Source: Symbiodinium natans (taxonomy: Eukaryota; Sar; Dinophyceae; Suessiales; Symbiodiniaceae). Taken from it: a stretch of 64,000 nt of DNA. The notes below the pieces were generated by a model that was given only the letters and a program-made list of their open reading frames with translations, had not been told where the DNA came from and did no database searches. Position numbers and translations under genes: made by a program. The DNA lies in contig CAJNDS010000366.1 of the NCBI GenBank assembly GCA_905221605.1, positions 62,001 to 126,000 on the forward strand, written 5' to 3'. Position 1 is the first letter of the stretch; every line of letters starts with the position of its first letter. Positions 1 to 11,500 of the stretch are shown piece by piece.

Positions 1-820
1 TTTAGTTTAGGGCGGCACAAAGTGTCAACTCAGCGCCGGCTAGGGGTGTTTGGAGAGCTTTCAGTGTCGCCTTGATGCCTCACCTTCGTTCGTGAGCACA
101 CTCAAGCCTAAACCCCTAAATCCTAAACCCTAAAAGTCCTGGACCCTATAAATACAATAAACCCTATAAACCTGAACGCGGCCTGACATGGCTTGTAGCG
201 GGTGGCTTCAGGGGCTTCGGACTTGTGGCTTTCTGGTGGTGCCGGACCTGAAACGCACCTTGGCCTGTACGAAACGCAGTCCGGCAGAGCCTGAAACGCA
301 CCTCCGCGGCCACGCACGGCGGACCTGAAACGCGCACCCGTTCACGGTCGGGCGGACCCGAAAGGCGCTTTGACCCATACTTGCGGACCCCGGTTTCCTA
401 GGGGGGGTACCCATTTGAGGCCAAAAAAAGGGGTTCTGACAACCTACACGATAAATCGAGGGGGGGGGGCATGTTATCATCGGGAAAGGCAATCTCCAAC
501 ATGACATGGGGCTGTGAACACCACAGCCCGTACAACCGACTAACTTGAGGACTTGCGTGCCCTTGGGGCTTCGGGGGGGGCTAAGCGTGCGGAGAGAGAG
601 AGAGATCGAGGGCGCAGACCCCAAGCCCCTAGAAAGAAAGAAAGATCGAGGGAGAGACAGCGAGATTGTGGGAGAGACCAGCCCTGGGAACAACATGTTA
701 AAGGATGTTAAGCTCTTAAGCACGAAAGTATGCAGGAGGTGACAGGAGGTGCCCAAATGGCGTACTGTAGTCGTCTTGGGTCAGGTCACGGGCGGTTGAG
801 TGTCACTGAGTGTGGCAGGC
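1..820. other. Non-coding, repeat-rich left edge
   Basis: No convincing exon is visible here. The segment holds a short telomere-like CCCTAAA run (about 107-135). It also holds a degenerate tandem repeat whose core CCTGAAACGC recurs near 247, 292 and 327, a 9-G run near 461, and a purine-rich AGAGAG/AGAAAG tract at about 592-670. The ORFs that can be drawn through it have repeat-driven composition and are not credible proteins. Confidence 0.5.
107..135. repeat. Degenerate interstitial telomere-like repeat
   Basis: Adjacent CCTAAACC / CCTAAATC / CCTAAACC units form the complement of the TTTAGGG telomere repeat known from plants and many algae, including dinoflagellates. Units are imperfect and the tract is short, so this is an internal relic rather than a chromosome end. 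Confidence 0.6.
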
Positions 821-869
821 TGCGCTGCTGCGGCATTTGCCTCTCGAGGAGCTACCTTCCTTTCCGCAG

Positions 870-1742
870 AGAACTCGTTGTTGCTAGGCTGAGAGATGTT
901 GAGAGGATGTGGCAGACGCAGCAATTGATGCTGCGGTTGGGATGTGGGTATGGGGCCCACTTTCATCGAACAGCATGTTGGCCTGCACTGTCTCTGAATA
1001 TTGCCGCACTTACAGTCTCGGACAGTCGCACTACCTCACAGGTGAGAGTGGAGTGGTTGCGGCAAGGCCAGCCACCTCTGAGCACTTTCCATCGATGACC
1101 CAGTCTGGGTGAGTGGGTTTTCCGGGCATGAAGGAAGGTTCAGAGAGCAGAAAAAAGGCTTTAATGCTGGGTTTGCAAAGGCCGCTTGCCGAAGCTGGGC
1201 GTCTATTGGGCCGATGCCGTGGAGCGAAGCTTGGGAGGCGCCGGAACCCGAAAGATCCCGAAAGACCGAGATGCACACATCTTTGAGAGTCACACCCTCC
1301 TCAGAGAGCCGACCAGTTCCCCACAGACACTGGGAGAAGCAGATCCAGCGGTAATGTTGAGTGTGAGTGGGATCTGAACTTTGGCCTTGTTGCAGTGACA
1401 TTGCGGGGGCTTGCAAGCGCTATTTTCTCTGCTCTGCAAACTTGGCAGCGAGCACTCGTGGAATATGAGAAATCACGGGCACGAAGCGCAGAAAGGTGTG
1501 AAGCAAGGCTGCCAAGGCTTGGCAGAAGCGATGTATCAGCTACGGGTCTTGGGATGGGGAGGGTGATCTTGAAAGGCCACAATCTGTGCACGTAGTGCCC
1601 ATTGTTGGACCATCTTTGGCCGAGGGAGATGAGAAAGTGTTTGAGATCGTCTCGCCGACGACGGCGGTGGCGACGGCGGTGGCGACGGCGAAGACGACGG
1701 TGGAACAAACAAGGGCAATGACAACGACGCCAAGCACAGCCT
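870..1742 (+). CDS. Exon-like segments, unrecognised protein
   Basis: Three stretches look coding on the + strand. Near 870-950, following a CCGCAG acceptor, the frame reads RELVVARLRDVERMWQTQQL, a charged helix. Near 1185-1350 it reads PKLGVYWADAVERSLGG and continues about 50 residues. Near 1610-1742 it reads PSLAEGDEKVFEIVSPTT and then an Ala/Thr/Val-rich run encoded by a GGCGGTGGCGAC-type repeat. A second frame across 1650-1828 is also open and gives a Gly/Asp-rich peptide, so the frame of the repeat is ambiguous. No family is recognised. The exons may belong to the same transcript as the exons further right. Confidence 0.35.
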
Positions 1743-2450
1743 AGGTTTTCTCGACGACAACCTTGGCACCACAAGTTCTCTTCAACCGCTCCGCGAACTG
1801 GAAGAATCACACGGGACATTGTTCCCATAGCCGCAGAACAAAGCTGCGACTTTGCATGGCTTGCAGCCGAGCCGAAGAGTTCAGCTCTGCATGCTAGCAC
1901 CTCCATCACCTCCCAAAATGCCGTCTTTTAGCTTTCATGCAGCTGCTGGACTCGTTCCGGCCCGCTTGTTTGTGCCAGACGCTGCAGCCTCTACCAACCC
2001 CGAGCTGGGTGTGGCTGCACAGGAGCATCACAGATGAGTTTTGTTGAAGTGAAGCAGTGTGTGTGTGTGTGTGGACTGACGGCATGAAGTGGGCACTTAA
2101 GCAGAGGCCCACCGTTCCCTGGAGGACCGGTTAAAAAACCTTCTCGGGAAGCTTCGCATGAAACCATCGGAGCTGGTGGCGCCCTTGGCGTTTGCTTGTT
2201 TAGCCTAGCTTAATGCACTTTCTTTCAGGATTCAACGTCCTGATTGACGATTCGGCTTTCAAAAAATTCTCCTCCAATTCAGGCGCCGCTACTCCTGGCA
2301 CTGGCACAGGGCCGCATTGAGGAGTCAGAGAGGCTCAAAGGGACTGAGGAGTGAGAGCTCGAACTCTCGAACGGTCAGCGTAATGTCCTAGAATCGTTCT
2401 GTCTGCGACAGCCAGAACACTACTTCAAGCTCAGTTCCATGTCCTCACAG

Positions 2451-2920
2451 GCTCTCCCAGCGCTGGGAAGCCCTGTGCCGGCACTTCTGGGCACAGGTCA
2501 CGGCCGAGGCGTTGTAGTCCGCGGCATCAAATCTGCTCGTGGGGGTGCCTTGTGCTCTGTTGTACGTGTTTAGAGGAAGGGCTGTGGCTTGCGTCATGGT
2601 GGTCGCAGAGCTCTGACGGGGTGTCGGAGCAAATCGGAGCAATCAAGCCCGGAGCAAGCATGTTTGGACAATGTTTTGTTGCAGGCTGCCGATGACAAAG
2701 GGGGCGAAGGTGCACGCTGCAAGTTACCCCCAAGCTTGTGAGCTGAGGGAAAGCTGCTTGAAAGCCGCTTGCAAGCTGCAGGCAAGTCTCAGCCAAGCCG
2801 GACTCTTGCCGAAGTTCGCCTGGCTGCAGTGGCTGCAGCTTTGGAGGCAGCCCAAAGTCGGGAGACGGGAGCATCTCTGTTGCGGGTGTCGACGCGGACA
2901 GCGATCTGGCAAGTGGCAAT
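2451..2920 (+). CDS. Two exon-like segments, unrecognised protein
   Basis: A TCACAG acceptor at 2449-2450 opens a frame reading SQRWEALCRHFWAQVTAEAL before a stop at about 2516. This composition is typical of a folded helical domain. A second acceptor near 2780 opens SQPSRTLAEVRLAAVAAALE and continues through an Ala/Glu-rich helix to about 2920. Both are on the + strand with no recognisable motif. The region between them (about 2520-2770) shows no good frame and is probably intronic. Confidence 0.35.
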
Positions 2921-2949
2921 TGGCAAAAAAGACGGCCTTCTTTTGGGGG

Positions 2950-3780
2950 TCACATCTTTTCAGAATCCTCGTTTGTTTTTTTTTGGTTTGGCTGACGTTT
3001 CGAAGAGGCTGGAGAGGCGAGCAGCTGCGCAGCTGAACGCCTCTGGTGCATAGAGCCTGGGCGCCGAGAGCACTCATTCGATTCTGTCCGCACACACATA
3101 TTTTAAAGTTTTTCATTGTTACTTTACTGTTACTTTTAAGCCTACACGCTTGAAAGCCTGCTAAATGCACTGTTCAAACTGTGTTGTCGGCTTCTCTCTC
3201 AGGCAGACCTTGCTGCGGCGTTTTCGCGTGCGGGGCCTTAGCAGTGCAAATCAGTGCTGCAGCAGTGCTGTGGAAGTCCAAGGGTAAGTCCATACGGTTT
3301 AGGGCATACGGCCCCCGGAGAAAACCCGAAATTTGGGTTTTAGGGTTGTAGGGCTTTAGGGTTTTATAATGTGATATCGGGGTTGGGTTTCGGGATTTGT
3401 GCTTTAAAGGTTCATGGTTTTAGAACCTATGCGTGCCTGCTTTAGACGCAAAGGATTTCCAGGCCCATGAAGTTTGGGGTCATACAGGTAGAAAGGTTTT
3501 TAGGGTCCCTGGCTTCAAGGTTACTGTTTTCCCGCCTTTTTCTGACTCGAATCGTTTTGCTTTCTGACTCGGCCGTTTTGGTTTTCGGATTCGGTCCATC
3601 CTTTTTTGGACACATTTTCGCGACTCTCCGGTTACCCATAGTGTACGCATGTCCAAAGTTGTGCGAAGAGCCAACGCTGTACACCGGGGTATGAATCGCA
3701 GATCATAAGCTTGGCATGAACTATGTCGTTCCGATTGTCACAGATCAGAGGGAAGCTTCGTCGCGAGTCGCGCTTCTTGA
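2950..3780. other. Probable non-coding gap with telomere-like G-rich tract
   Basis: No convincing coding frame. At about 3295-3420 the sequence is a degenerate series of TTTAGGG, TTTTAGGG and GTTTAGG units on the + strand. The ORFs at 3440-3690 are biased by T-rich sequence and have no protein-like composition. Confidence 0.45.
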
Positions 3781-3790
3781 CTAAGTACCT

Positions 3791-4204
3791 ATGGCAGCTG
3801 ACAGCAGGGGCGACAAGTTGCGGTGGCCCAACAGAACAGTATTCGAGGCTGACTCCTTCTTGCAGCTGCAGATTCCGAAGGCGCTGACAAAGAGGGACGG
3901 GGTTGTGTCGCGCTGTGCTTCAAATCGCAAGAAAGAGGACGGATCTACGGATTGCTACCGAAGCTTTGCCGGGGAAGCTCAGAAGTGCAGAGTGTGCCGA
4001 CATGCTTTCAGAGCGCTGGCTCTTCTTTCGTTCCTGACTCTAGTCGGTCCTTTCGATGACCGAGGCCGAGCTAATTTCAGACTGGAGCGAGGCCGTGGGT
4101 TGAAGCCAGCAGAAGTGTACTGGGTGGCACTTTCCAAAACTCCACCCCAAGCCCTGTGCGATTCAGGTTTCTCGGAGTTGACTTCCAGTCGTGGAGTTGA
4201 TTAG
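3791..4204 (+). CDS. Open frame of 137 codons, doubtful
   Basis: An uninterrupted + strand frame starts with MAADSRGDKLRWPNRTVFEA and ends in a stop at 4204. Length alone is moderately unusual for this region. Composition is mixed, however, and an alternative frame over 3860-4030 is equally open, so this could be a chance ORF. No domain or motif is recognised. Confidence 0.25.
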   Translation: MAADSRGDKLRWPNRTVFEADSFLQLQIPKALTKRDGVVSRCASNRKKEDGSTDCYRSFAGEAQKCRVCRHAFRALALLSFLTLVGPFDDRGRANFRLERGRGLKPAEVYWVALSKTPPQALCDSGFSELTSSRGVD

Positions 4205-4722
4205 CGGTAATGGTAAACCCACGTGGTGCTGCTGGGGCCGACTTGCGGTCGGCCAGCGCCAAAGAACACAGTGTAAGACTTGTCCAGTCATCCAGGCGCC
4301 GAAAGACCTGCGTTTCGGCTCCGGCGATGGAGGCCATGACTGGCCAGGAAGCAGCTGAGCACACTGCAGCAAGGGATGGTATCCACATACTCGTACATAC
4401 ATGTATTACATATAAATACACGCGCACACATGAGTATGGTATACCACAGGCACCGATGGCGCATTGGGCGCAATGGTGGAGCGCGAGGACCGAGCAACCT
4501 TGTGTGAACACTTTTTGTGATGTGCGAAAGCCCCTTGAGTTGTATTGAATCGTACTCATGACTTTCGCGCACTTGTGTTTGCAGAGGGAAAGTGCATGAA
4601 GGCGCCACAGTGCCACAGAGCATGTCAGGTCTATGTCTGTGAGAAACTGCGTTAGTGTGCCAAGCGCTGTGAAAGTTGTGAGAAGTTCTCCTTCTGTTTG
4701 TGCCCGTTGTATGCTGGTGCAG

Positions 4723-6275
4723 GCGTCGGAGCTCCTACAGGAGCTGGGCGGGCGAGATGGTTTGCCCTGTAGCGGCAATTCATGGGGTTTCATGGGATTG
4801 GTGTGCTACAACACTTCGGAACGTGAGACAAAAGCAGGATGTGCAAGCGATTGTAATTGCACCGCACGTTGTGACCGCTCCATAGAAGAATCTCCCGCGG
4901 GCCCCGCAAGCGTCTTCCAATTCAGGCCACGGCAAGAGATGGAGGACAGGATTCGTTTGCATGTCAGCTGTTTTGCAAGGCTCCAGTGCACTTTGTACTT
5001 TGATTGGCTACCTTTCTCTTTCACGTTGCTGAGACAGATTTGAAATGCATGGCGCGTGCAGGACACCCTGCGGTTGCTTCTCTTCCGTCGCTTTGGAGCT
5101 GTGGGCGAGGTGCACGGGTGGCACGGGTGGCACGGTAGGGAGTGAGGTTCATGCACCTGCTGTAACTTTACCGTCGTTGACAGCCGATTTTGCACGGGAA
5201 ATTGGTAGCGGAGCGCACTGGACAGCAGGAGGCAGACTGGGCAGGAGTCTCCGCGAAAGCCATTGACGAGCTATCAGAGGAGGCTTCGAGGGGACTTGTG
5301 GACGTGTACAGCACATGCTTTGGCAGCAGACAATGCCAGAGCTGCTTGTAATGTCCAACCGCTTGAGCGGTCAAAACATCAGGCCTTTGTTTTGCTTTGC
5401 CTCAGGCGCCAGCTCCCCATCAGGCTGTCCGCTGTGCCGCAGCGGCCTTCATGAAGTGCCCCGTGGGCAAGGAGGTGCTCTGGCCGGCTGCTGCTTAGCC
5501 ACGCTTGCTCGATGCATGTGGCATGTATGGCTGCGTTTGCACTGGTGCGTATTCTCATTCGGTGACCAGAGCAAAAAGCCTGACTGTTGGGGATGGTCTT
5601 GGGGCTTCTTGGACGCTTCCGGCTTCGGCTTTGCCGCTGGGCAGGCCGCATCCGCACTTGTGGTCCTTGCAGAGGAGGGTTGGGAGAAGGCAAGGCAATG
5701 CGGTGTCAAGAACAGAGACTTGAAATGACCATAAATGACTTGAACTGACCTCAGTGGCTTGTCCTGGCTCTTGGGCAGGCGGCGGGGCGCTTGATCAAGG
5801 CATGGTCCACTGTGTCGAGCCCGTCGAGCCCTGAGCCATCCCTTTCCATCCCTTTCCCCGCAGAGGCGGCGCCGCCAATGGCTGCTCTGGGCGAGTGGCT
5901 TGCTTGGGAGGAGGTCTTCGCTGCTGAGCCGGGGGCCCCATTCCGACTCTGCAAGAGCTTCCCTGCCACAGACCAAGCGTTACACCGGCCAGTCATATTG
6001 GCATTCTGTGTCGCGACATTGTGAGGGTGGGCGACTTGCGCGCCTTCCTGCGTCGGGAAGCGCTTGAGCCTCAGCTCAGAACCCGAAGCAAGGGATCGGT
6101 CTCAACCTCCTTGCAACTTGAAGGCCAGCATTGGGAATCTTCGCCTTCGAGGTAGAGGGCGACTTCATCAAACTGGATGCAGCATCTGGAACCGCGGAGG
6201 CCTGCTTCCTTGCAGACAAAGCTCATATTCACGTTGGCAGCTTGAGTTTTGAAAGGCAAGTTGTTATCTTTGATC
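4723..6275 (+). CDS. Exon series, unrecognised spliced gene
   Basis: Successive + strand segments look coding and are bounded by AG acceptors. At 4723 the frame reads ASELLQELGGRDGLPC. At 5062-5109 it reads DTLRLLLFRRFGAVGE (48 nt, ending at a GAG|GTGCAC donor). The 5184-5349 segment reads PILHGKLVAERTGQQEADWA and on through SAKAIDELSEEASRGLVDVY. At 5406-5488 it reads FMKCPVGKEVLWPAAA. At about 5630-5700 it reads GQAASALVVLAEEGWEKARQ. At 5862-6023 it reads MAALGEWLAWEEVFAAEPGA. At about 6123-6275 it reads FAFEVEGDFIKLDAASGTAE, ending IHVGSLSFERQVVIFDP. The 5062-5109 and 5184 exons join in phase. The protein appears soluble and helical; I do not recognise the family. Confidence 0.5.
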
Positions 6276-7092
6276 CCTAAGAAGCCATTTGCGCAGTGGG
6301 GTGCGGAAGGGGATGCGGTGACGAACCATCCTGGCACGTTTGAAGTGACAGTGTTTCAACAAATCAGAAGAAGCCCCTATGCCATATGCAGCATTCATTG
6401 CCATGCAGAACACTTGGCCCTGGCTGGGGAAAGAGGGCTTCAGCAGAGCTCTGGATTTCTGATCCAGTTGCAGTGCAATTGAGGCCTTCGGTTCCGCCTT
6501 GGCGGCGCAAGATGCCGTGAGGGCAGCGGAGGCGCCTTTCAGACGAGTGCCCCAAAATGGCGCACCCAAAAAGGGGGCTTGTGCAGGCCATGCTGGCGCT
6601 GGTTCACAGCTGCGGCGGCCTGCGATCCGGTCCACTGCAGGTTCGGTTCGGGACGAGTGGACAGATGCAAAGCTCGCGATGTTGAAGGGATGGGTTCTCC
6701 TTGGAACCCGTTTCTGCTTGGACAGGCACTACAGCCAACACTCCATCAAGCATCGCAGTCATTGCACGAGGCAGGCCGATAAACTTTGAACCTTGAAGCC
6801 TAAATACGATCATGTCAGGCTTATCCAGAGTTGATGGCGCAGCTCCTGAAGCAGTTGCCCAGGCTCCACGTAATGATGTACATGTCAAGGGGCTTTGCCT
6901 TTCGTTCGTCGTAGTAAGACTTCCATCATTGTTTGTTGCTGAGGCCCTTTCGGGAAAGCCCCGAGGCGCTGCCGAGAGTGAAGAGTGGTATCCGCAGACA
7001 TACCCGTGACACACATCTTCAGCGACATCCTTTTTCGGCCCCTGGGAAGTGTGCTATGACTGTTAAGACATACCCTGAGAAGATCGCTTCTC

Positions 7093-7854
7093 CACACAGG
7101 AGGGGTCTCTGAGCAGACTCTGAGACCATTTCCGTGGTCAGAGGTCCTGCGAGCAGTCTTGGAGCCCCTTTCAGAAGCGGACCTCCAACGCTTTGCAGAG
7201 GCCGGCTCTTAGAAAAGCCCCCAAGCAATGGTGTGTGTGTGTGTGCTTTGATGTGTTTTTTGCTTATCAGAGAGGTGATCTTATGTGATGTGCATGGTTG
7301 GCTTCTGAAAGTTCGATTGATGCTGAGAGGCCGCGCCGCTGTTGGCGGACAGGGCGGCGATTCTTGGTGCCGTGAAGGCATGCGATCTCTTCTCCTAATC
7401 CTAGGGAGAGCATTGCAGCATCTGGGGGGCCCATCTTGTCGAGGCGCGTTTCCTTCTGCGCCGCGCCACCGACCGCCTGGCGAAGGCCACGCAGGCGCCG
7501 TCGTTCCGGTGGAAGCTAAACCGTCCTGCTTGGGTGCCATGCAAGAGTCTTTTGTCTGATGGTTTCAGTTTTGAAAGTCCTTCCTCTACCTCGGAAGCTC
7601 CCCTTCAGCCCTTCGTGGATTACGTGGATTCCAATCCGAAGAATCGGAGAACCACGCGGAATCCCTTGCGGAACATTGCAGAGTTTTTCGATCTCCCTCG
7701 CCATCTGTTGCAGTTATTTATAGCAGACTGCGTCGGCGGAGGCCTCTGCTGCCCCCCGAGAGCAGAAGCCGGCGGCCCGCGCAGCATCACGCACGACTCC
7801 TTCTACAGGTTCGGAGAGGCACCGGAGCAGCAGAGTCGGTTTTTTCCTGCATAG
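7093..7854 (+). CDS. Exon series, unrecognised; possibly 3' part of the preceding gene
   Basis: Three good segments follow each other. About 7093-7209 begins after a CACACAG acceptor and reads LRPFPWSEVLRAVLEPLSEA to a stop. About 7325-7395 reads EAAPLLADRAAILGAVKACD. About 7413-7854, after a CCTAG acceptor, has one long open frame (HLVEARFLLRRATDRLAKAT, later FVDYVDSNPKNRRTTRNPLR, IAEFFDLPRHLLQLF) ending at 7854. The last is the longest open frame in the first 8 kb. The composition is charged, with no membrane segment and no recognised motif. The C-terminal 30 residues are Gly/Pro-rich and may be read-through of an intron. Confidence 0.5.
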
Positions 7855-7867
7855 CTTTGGTATTCCC

Positions 7868-8303
7868 AGCGCAAGGACCATGTGACTTCTCTGGAGACAG
7901 CTTCAGATTCTCAAGCAACGGTGATTCAAGCAGCCTCAAGCACTTTAAAGCTGAGCGGTCGATCCTGAAGGCGTGTTCTCAAAGCCTCTGTTCAGAGAAG
8001 GTGTGCACAGGGGGATTCAAAGGGGGGGTACAGCGTAACCAAAGTCTGCTCCGACTCTTTGGAGCCATGGCCGTCAAGACGATCTCCGAGGAGAGCGACG
8101 AGCTCTCGGCCTCCTCCTGGCGTTGCGCCTCGTCTTTACACAGTGCGAAGCGTTGCATCGTGTCTTGCATGTTTGCTAAGCGTCTAAGCATAGAACCGAG
8201 TGATTCTGACCTTGGCTCCCAGACTTTGCAGCTTGCGGGGCGGTGCTCGTCGCTGCAGCTGCACAGCGCAGATGTCGAGGATGGGATGCCGTGCGTGACA
8301 TGA
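7868..8303 (+). CDS. Ambiguous open region, both strands
   Basis: On the + strand an exon beginning after a TTCCCAG acceptor near 7867 reads QRKDHVTSLETASDSQATVI. A second + frame from about 8066 runs MAVKTISEESDELSASSWRC to 8303. The complementary strand at 8000-8210 also gives a plausible helical peptide, LRRLANMQDTMQRFALCKDE. Because all better-supported exons lie on +, the minus reading is treated as a shadow. No function can be given. Confidence 0.25.
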
Positions 8304-8596
8304 GAGGAGAGGTCTTGAACACGTTGAGAACGGGGAGCAGCGATTGAACAGCGCAGGTGGTCTAAAGCCACAGGAGCAAGATGCTCTGAGGCACCTTGAG
8401 TTTGGAAGCTTTGTGGGGGGAGAAGGCAGTTGGTGATCAGCCACTGCACAGACACTGCACTCCTCTGAACTTCTCTGAACTTCTCTGAACTCCAGGCTTC
8501 CGATGGGATTTGCTGCCCTGCTCTCTTTAGCCACGGTTGCCTTGGCGACGGTCCGGATCCCAGCTTCGCATAGCTTCACAGCCTGCATCTGTGAAA

Positions 8597-11500
8597 ATGG
8601 GGCGAGCCGCCATCAGCCGTCAGGCCAACCGCGTTATGTACAAGGTAGCGCTGGTGCCCCTTGGGGACTTCGTTTTCTTCTTGGCCCAGTTCACCACCTT
8701 TGGCCTCTCGGCTTCTTTCGTCCTTTTGCAGGGTGTAGGGTGTAAAGAGCGGACCCGAAAGGGTGAGGAAAGGGGTGCGGAGAGGTGGAGAAGGGGCCAG
8801 GAGGGAAATCGGAAGCACGAGGCTATGTCCTTGCGTACTGGGCCGCCTTGATCTTCCACAGATCACAGGGCACCAGGGCCGCAAGCTGAAGCCGAGCCAT
8901 CGCTGTGTGCCATTGCCTGCCATCCGTTTCCCGTTCACCCCCTTCCGCTTCCTTACGCTTCTTTTGAAGCCTGAGAGGCAATGTCACGGATGAGCAGGTG
9001 GATTTTGCCCGACGGCGCTGGCGGACTTTTGCGCGAATAGGCCAGTTGGTGGCATCCGGTCGACTAGGAGCGTTCTCATTCTTGTCTATTGTCGGCTCAG
9101 AAAAGGCACACCGGGCAGCCTGTTTCTTCTTGTGGATGACAACCAAGGTATTGTGCCGTTGGGAAGCTTTCCTTGGTTGCTCAACAGTCTTTCTGCTTTG
9201 AGGGATTTCCCGCCTTTGTTCTTCATTCTCTCTCTGTATATATATATATATGCCGAGGGAAGTGTTTCTTTTTCCTTGGTGTTTCGAGAAGGGATACTCC
9301 CGCTTTCCGAATGCAAGTCTTGCATTCTCCCATTCCCCAAAGAAGTAGATCAATGACAGGAGGTAACGGGACGAGCCTTGTCTGAGTACACAGTTGACGA
9401 GAGCTTATCGAGAAACACAGGGCGTAGCACTCTCCAGAATCTTCCAGGAGAGGCCGAATGGGAGCTTTCCCCACCTACTTGTGGCAGGCTGCCTGGAAGC
9501 CGGATCCTTCCTGCTGGGAATGCTGGGGGCCAAGGCCCTGCCAGGCCATGCCCAATGCAAAAAAAGCACCTTTCATGAAGCGTCTGCTGTCAATCATTGA
9601 CGGTTTCGATGCTGAATGTGGCGGCAGGTTCGATTCTGCCGGTGTTGGGTCAGCTTTACTTGGCCAGGCCCCAAAACATGCCACCAAGAGCTCCTCAAGC
9701 ACCAAGCAGCCAAGGTCTTCCAGATGACGTTTTCTTCCACGCTGCTTGGGCGTTCCTTTGCCTTGATTGCTGGTCCATGTGCGCAGCTCTGTGGAGTGAC
9801 GATGGTCCGAGAACCTCTGGCTCCAGACTCCAGGTAAATACAACTCTCGCGAACTGGCAGGCCTGATCCAGCAGCGCCATGCAGTGCCATGCAGTGCCAT
9901 GCAGTGCCATGCAGTGCCATGCAGTGCCATGCAGTGCCATGCAGTGCCATGCAGTGCCATGCAGTGCCATGCAGTGCCACAAAGGCCCTGCCAACACCAG
10001 AGTTTCTGCAAGAGTCTACAGCCGCGTTGCCCATTTCAGAGGATGCGCTTTCTGCGTGCTTGGCGTCATCACTGCATCTGCAGGCTCCGGTGCACAGGGG
10101 CCCTACCTTCCTCCCTCCTGCTACTGTAGAAGTTTTGTGCTGTCTGGCAAAGCTGCTTTGAATGCTGAAGGGGGCCTGGGCTCCGAGAGCTTCCACGCAT
10201 TGCCCTGGCGCCCGTCGCTGCTCTTCGTGGTTTCTTTGGCTTTGCCGGCGCTGGGGTCTGTGCTCAAGGACGCCACGGAGGGATGTGAGATGTCCAGGAT
10301 GTGCTCTCATGCGTGCTGCGCAGGGGAGTTCCGGCGGTCAGGGTCAGCATCATGTGAAGCAAAGTGTGCACCTCTGTGTGCACTCTCTGTGTGCACCTCT
10401 TTGCAGCTGGAAGGAGGGACTCTTCAAAGATGCTCGGCAGATTTGTGGCGAAGAGCTGAACGTCTTCGTGGTGAATACGCTGGGTTCATCTTTTCAGGCT
10501 TGTTGAGAGAGCTGGGCACTGCTGGGCTCAACGGCCCAACGCGCTGGTTCGGGGCAGCCCCCAAACGGCCCTCAAGCGGATGTCTCTCCATTTTGGCAGG
10601 CAGTGGGTGTGTTCCTCCTGCTCCCAGTGCTCCTCGGATGCAGGGAAAAAAGAGGGCTGGTGGCCCACGGTCGGGTAAGGGCCTCAGCAGGTGGTGCTTG
10701 TGATGCTCGTCTCGTGGTGCTCCCTGGTTGAGGGCCTTAGCAGCTGATGCTCATGATGCTCGTCTGCAGTGTTGTCTGTTTGCGGGCCTCGGGCGGCTGA
10801 TCCTCACGATGCTCGTCTGGTGGTGCTCCCTGGTTGAGGACAGGTGGCGTTAGAGGGCCTCGGATGCTCATGATGCTCGTCTGGTGGTGCTCAATGGTTG
10901 AGGGTTAGCAGCGGATGCTCATGATGCTCGTCTTTCAGTGTTCTCAGACTGGCTAAGGGCCTTAGCAGCCGATGCCTATGTCTGGTGGTGATCTCAACCA
11001 AGATCCGTGGCAGCTGACGCTCATGATGCTCGTCTGGCGGTGTTCTCTGGCTGAGGGCTTTAGCAGCTGACGCTCATGATGCTCGTCTGGTGGTGCTCTT
11101 TGGTTGAGGAGTGGTGTTATTTGGTTTAAGGCTTGGGTGGCTGCCCATGCAGCGAAGCAAAGACTGTGTCCCCCGAGGTTGGCCTCGCTGCAGGGCCTGG
11201 GCGCCACGCCCTCGGCCATGGCGGCGTACCTTGCCGCGGGCGCCCACGCATTTGCGCTCCTCAGCTTGGCCGCGAGTAGACAACTGAAGTACAAAAGATA
11301 GAGAGGAAGCATCAGGAAGTCCATCATCAACTTGTCTAAACTTATGACATTGTAAGCTTTTTTATATGGAGGCTGCATAGGATGTCCCAAGGCCTGCCGC
11401 ATGCGCTTTGGATGCTCAGGTCACAGCCGTTCTGGCCATGCTTATACCTTTGCCTCAACTTGGGCTTCAACGTGACGCTTCTTGTTCTTCTGCGCACGAC

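Noticed and set aside
1301-1909. Minus-strand 202-codon Arg/His-rich ORF
   Set aside because: The Arg run is the complement of the GGCGGTGGCGAC repeat; the + strand has better exon candidates.
9625-9655. GGCAGGTTCGATTCTGCC, tRNA T-arm-like hairpin
   Set aside because: The stem only forms with an 8-base loop and no cloverleaf is possible around it; the region fits an exon better.
9594-10310. Minus-strand 238-codon ORF
   Set aside because: Its length comes from the decamer array being open in all frames; the rest lacks protein-like composition.
10588-10597. CCATTTTGGC, another spliced-leader-like decamer
   Set aside because: It is followed by AGGCAG rather than the spliced-leader end. There is no retroposed coding sequence downstream.
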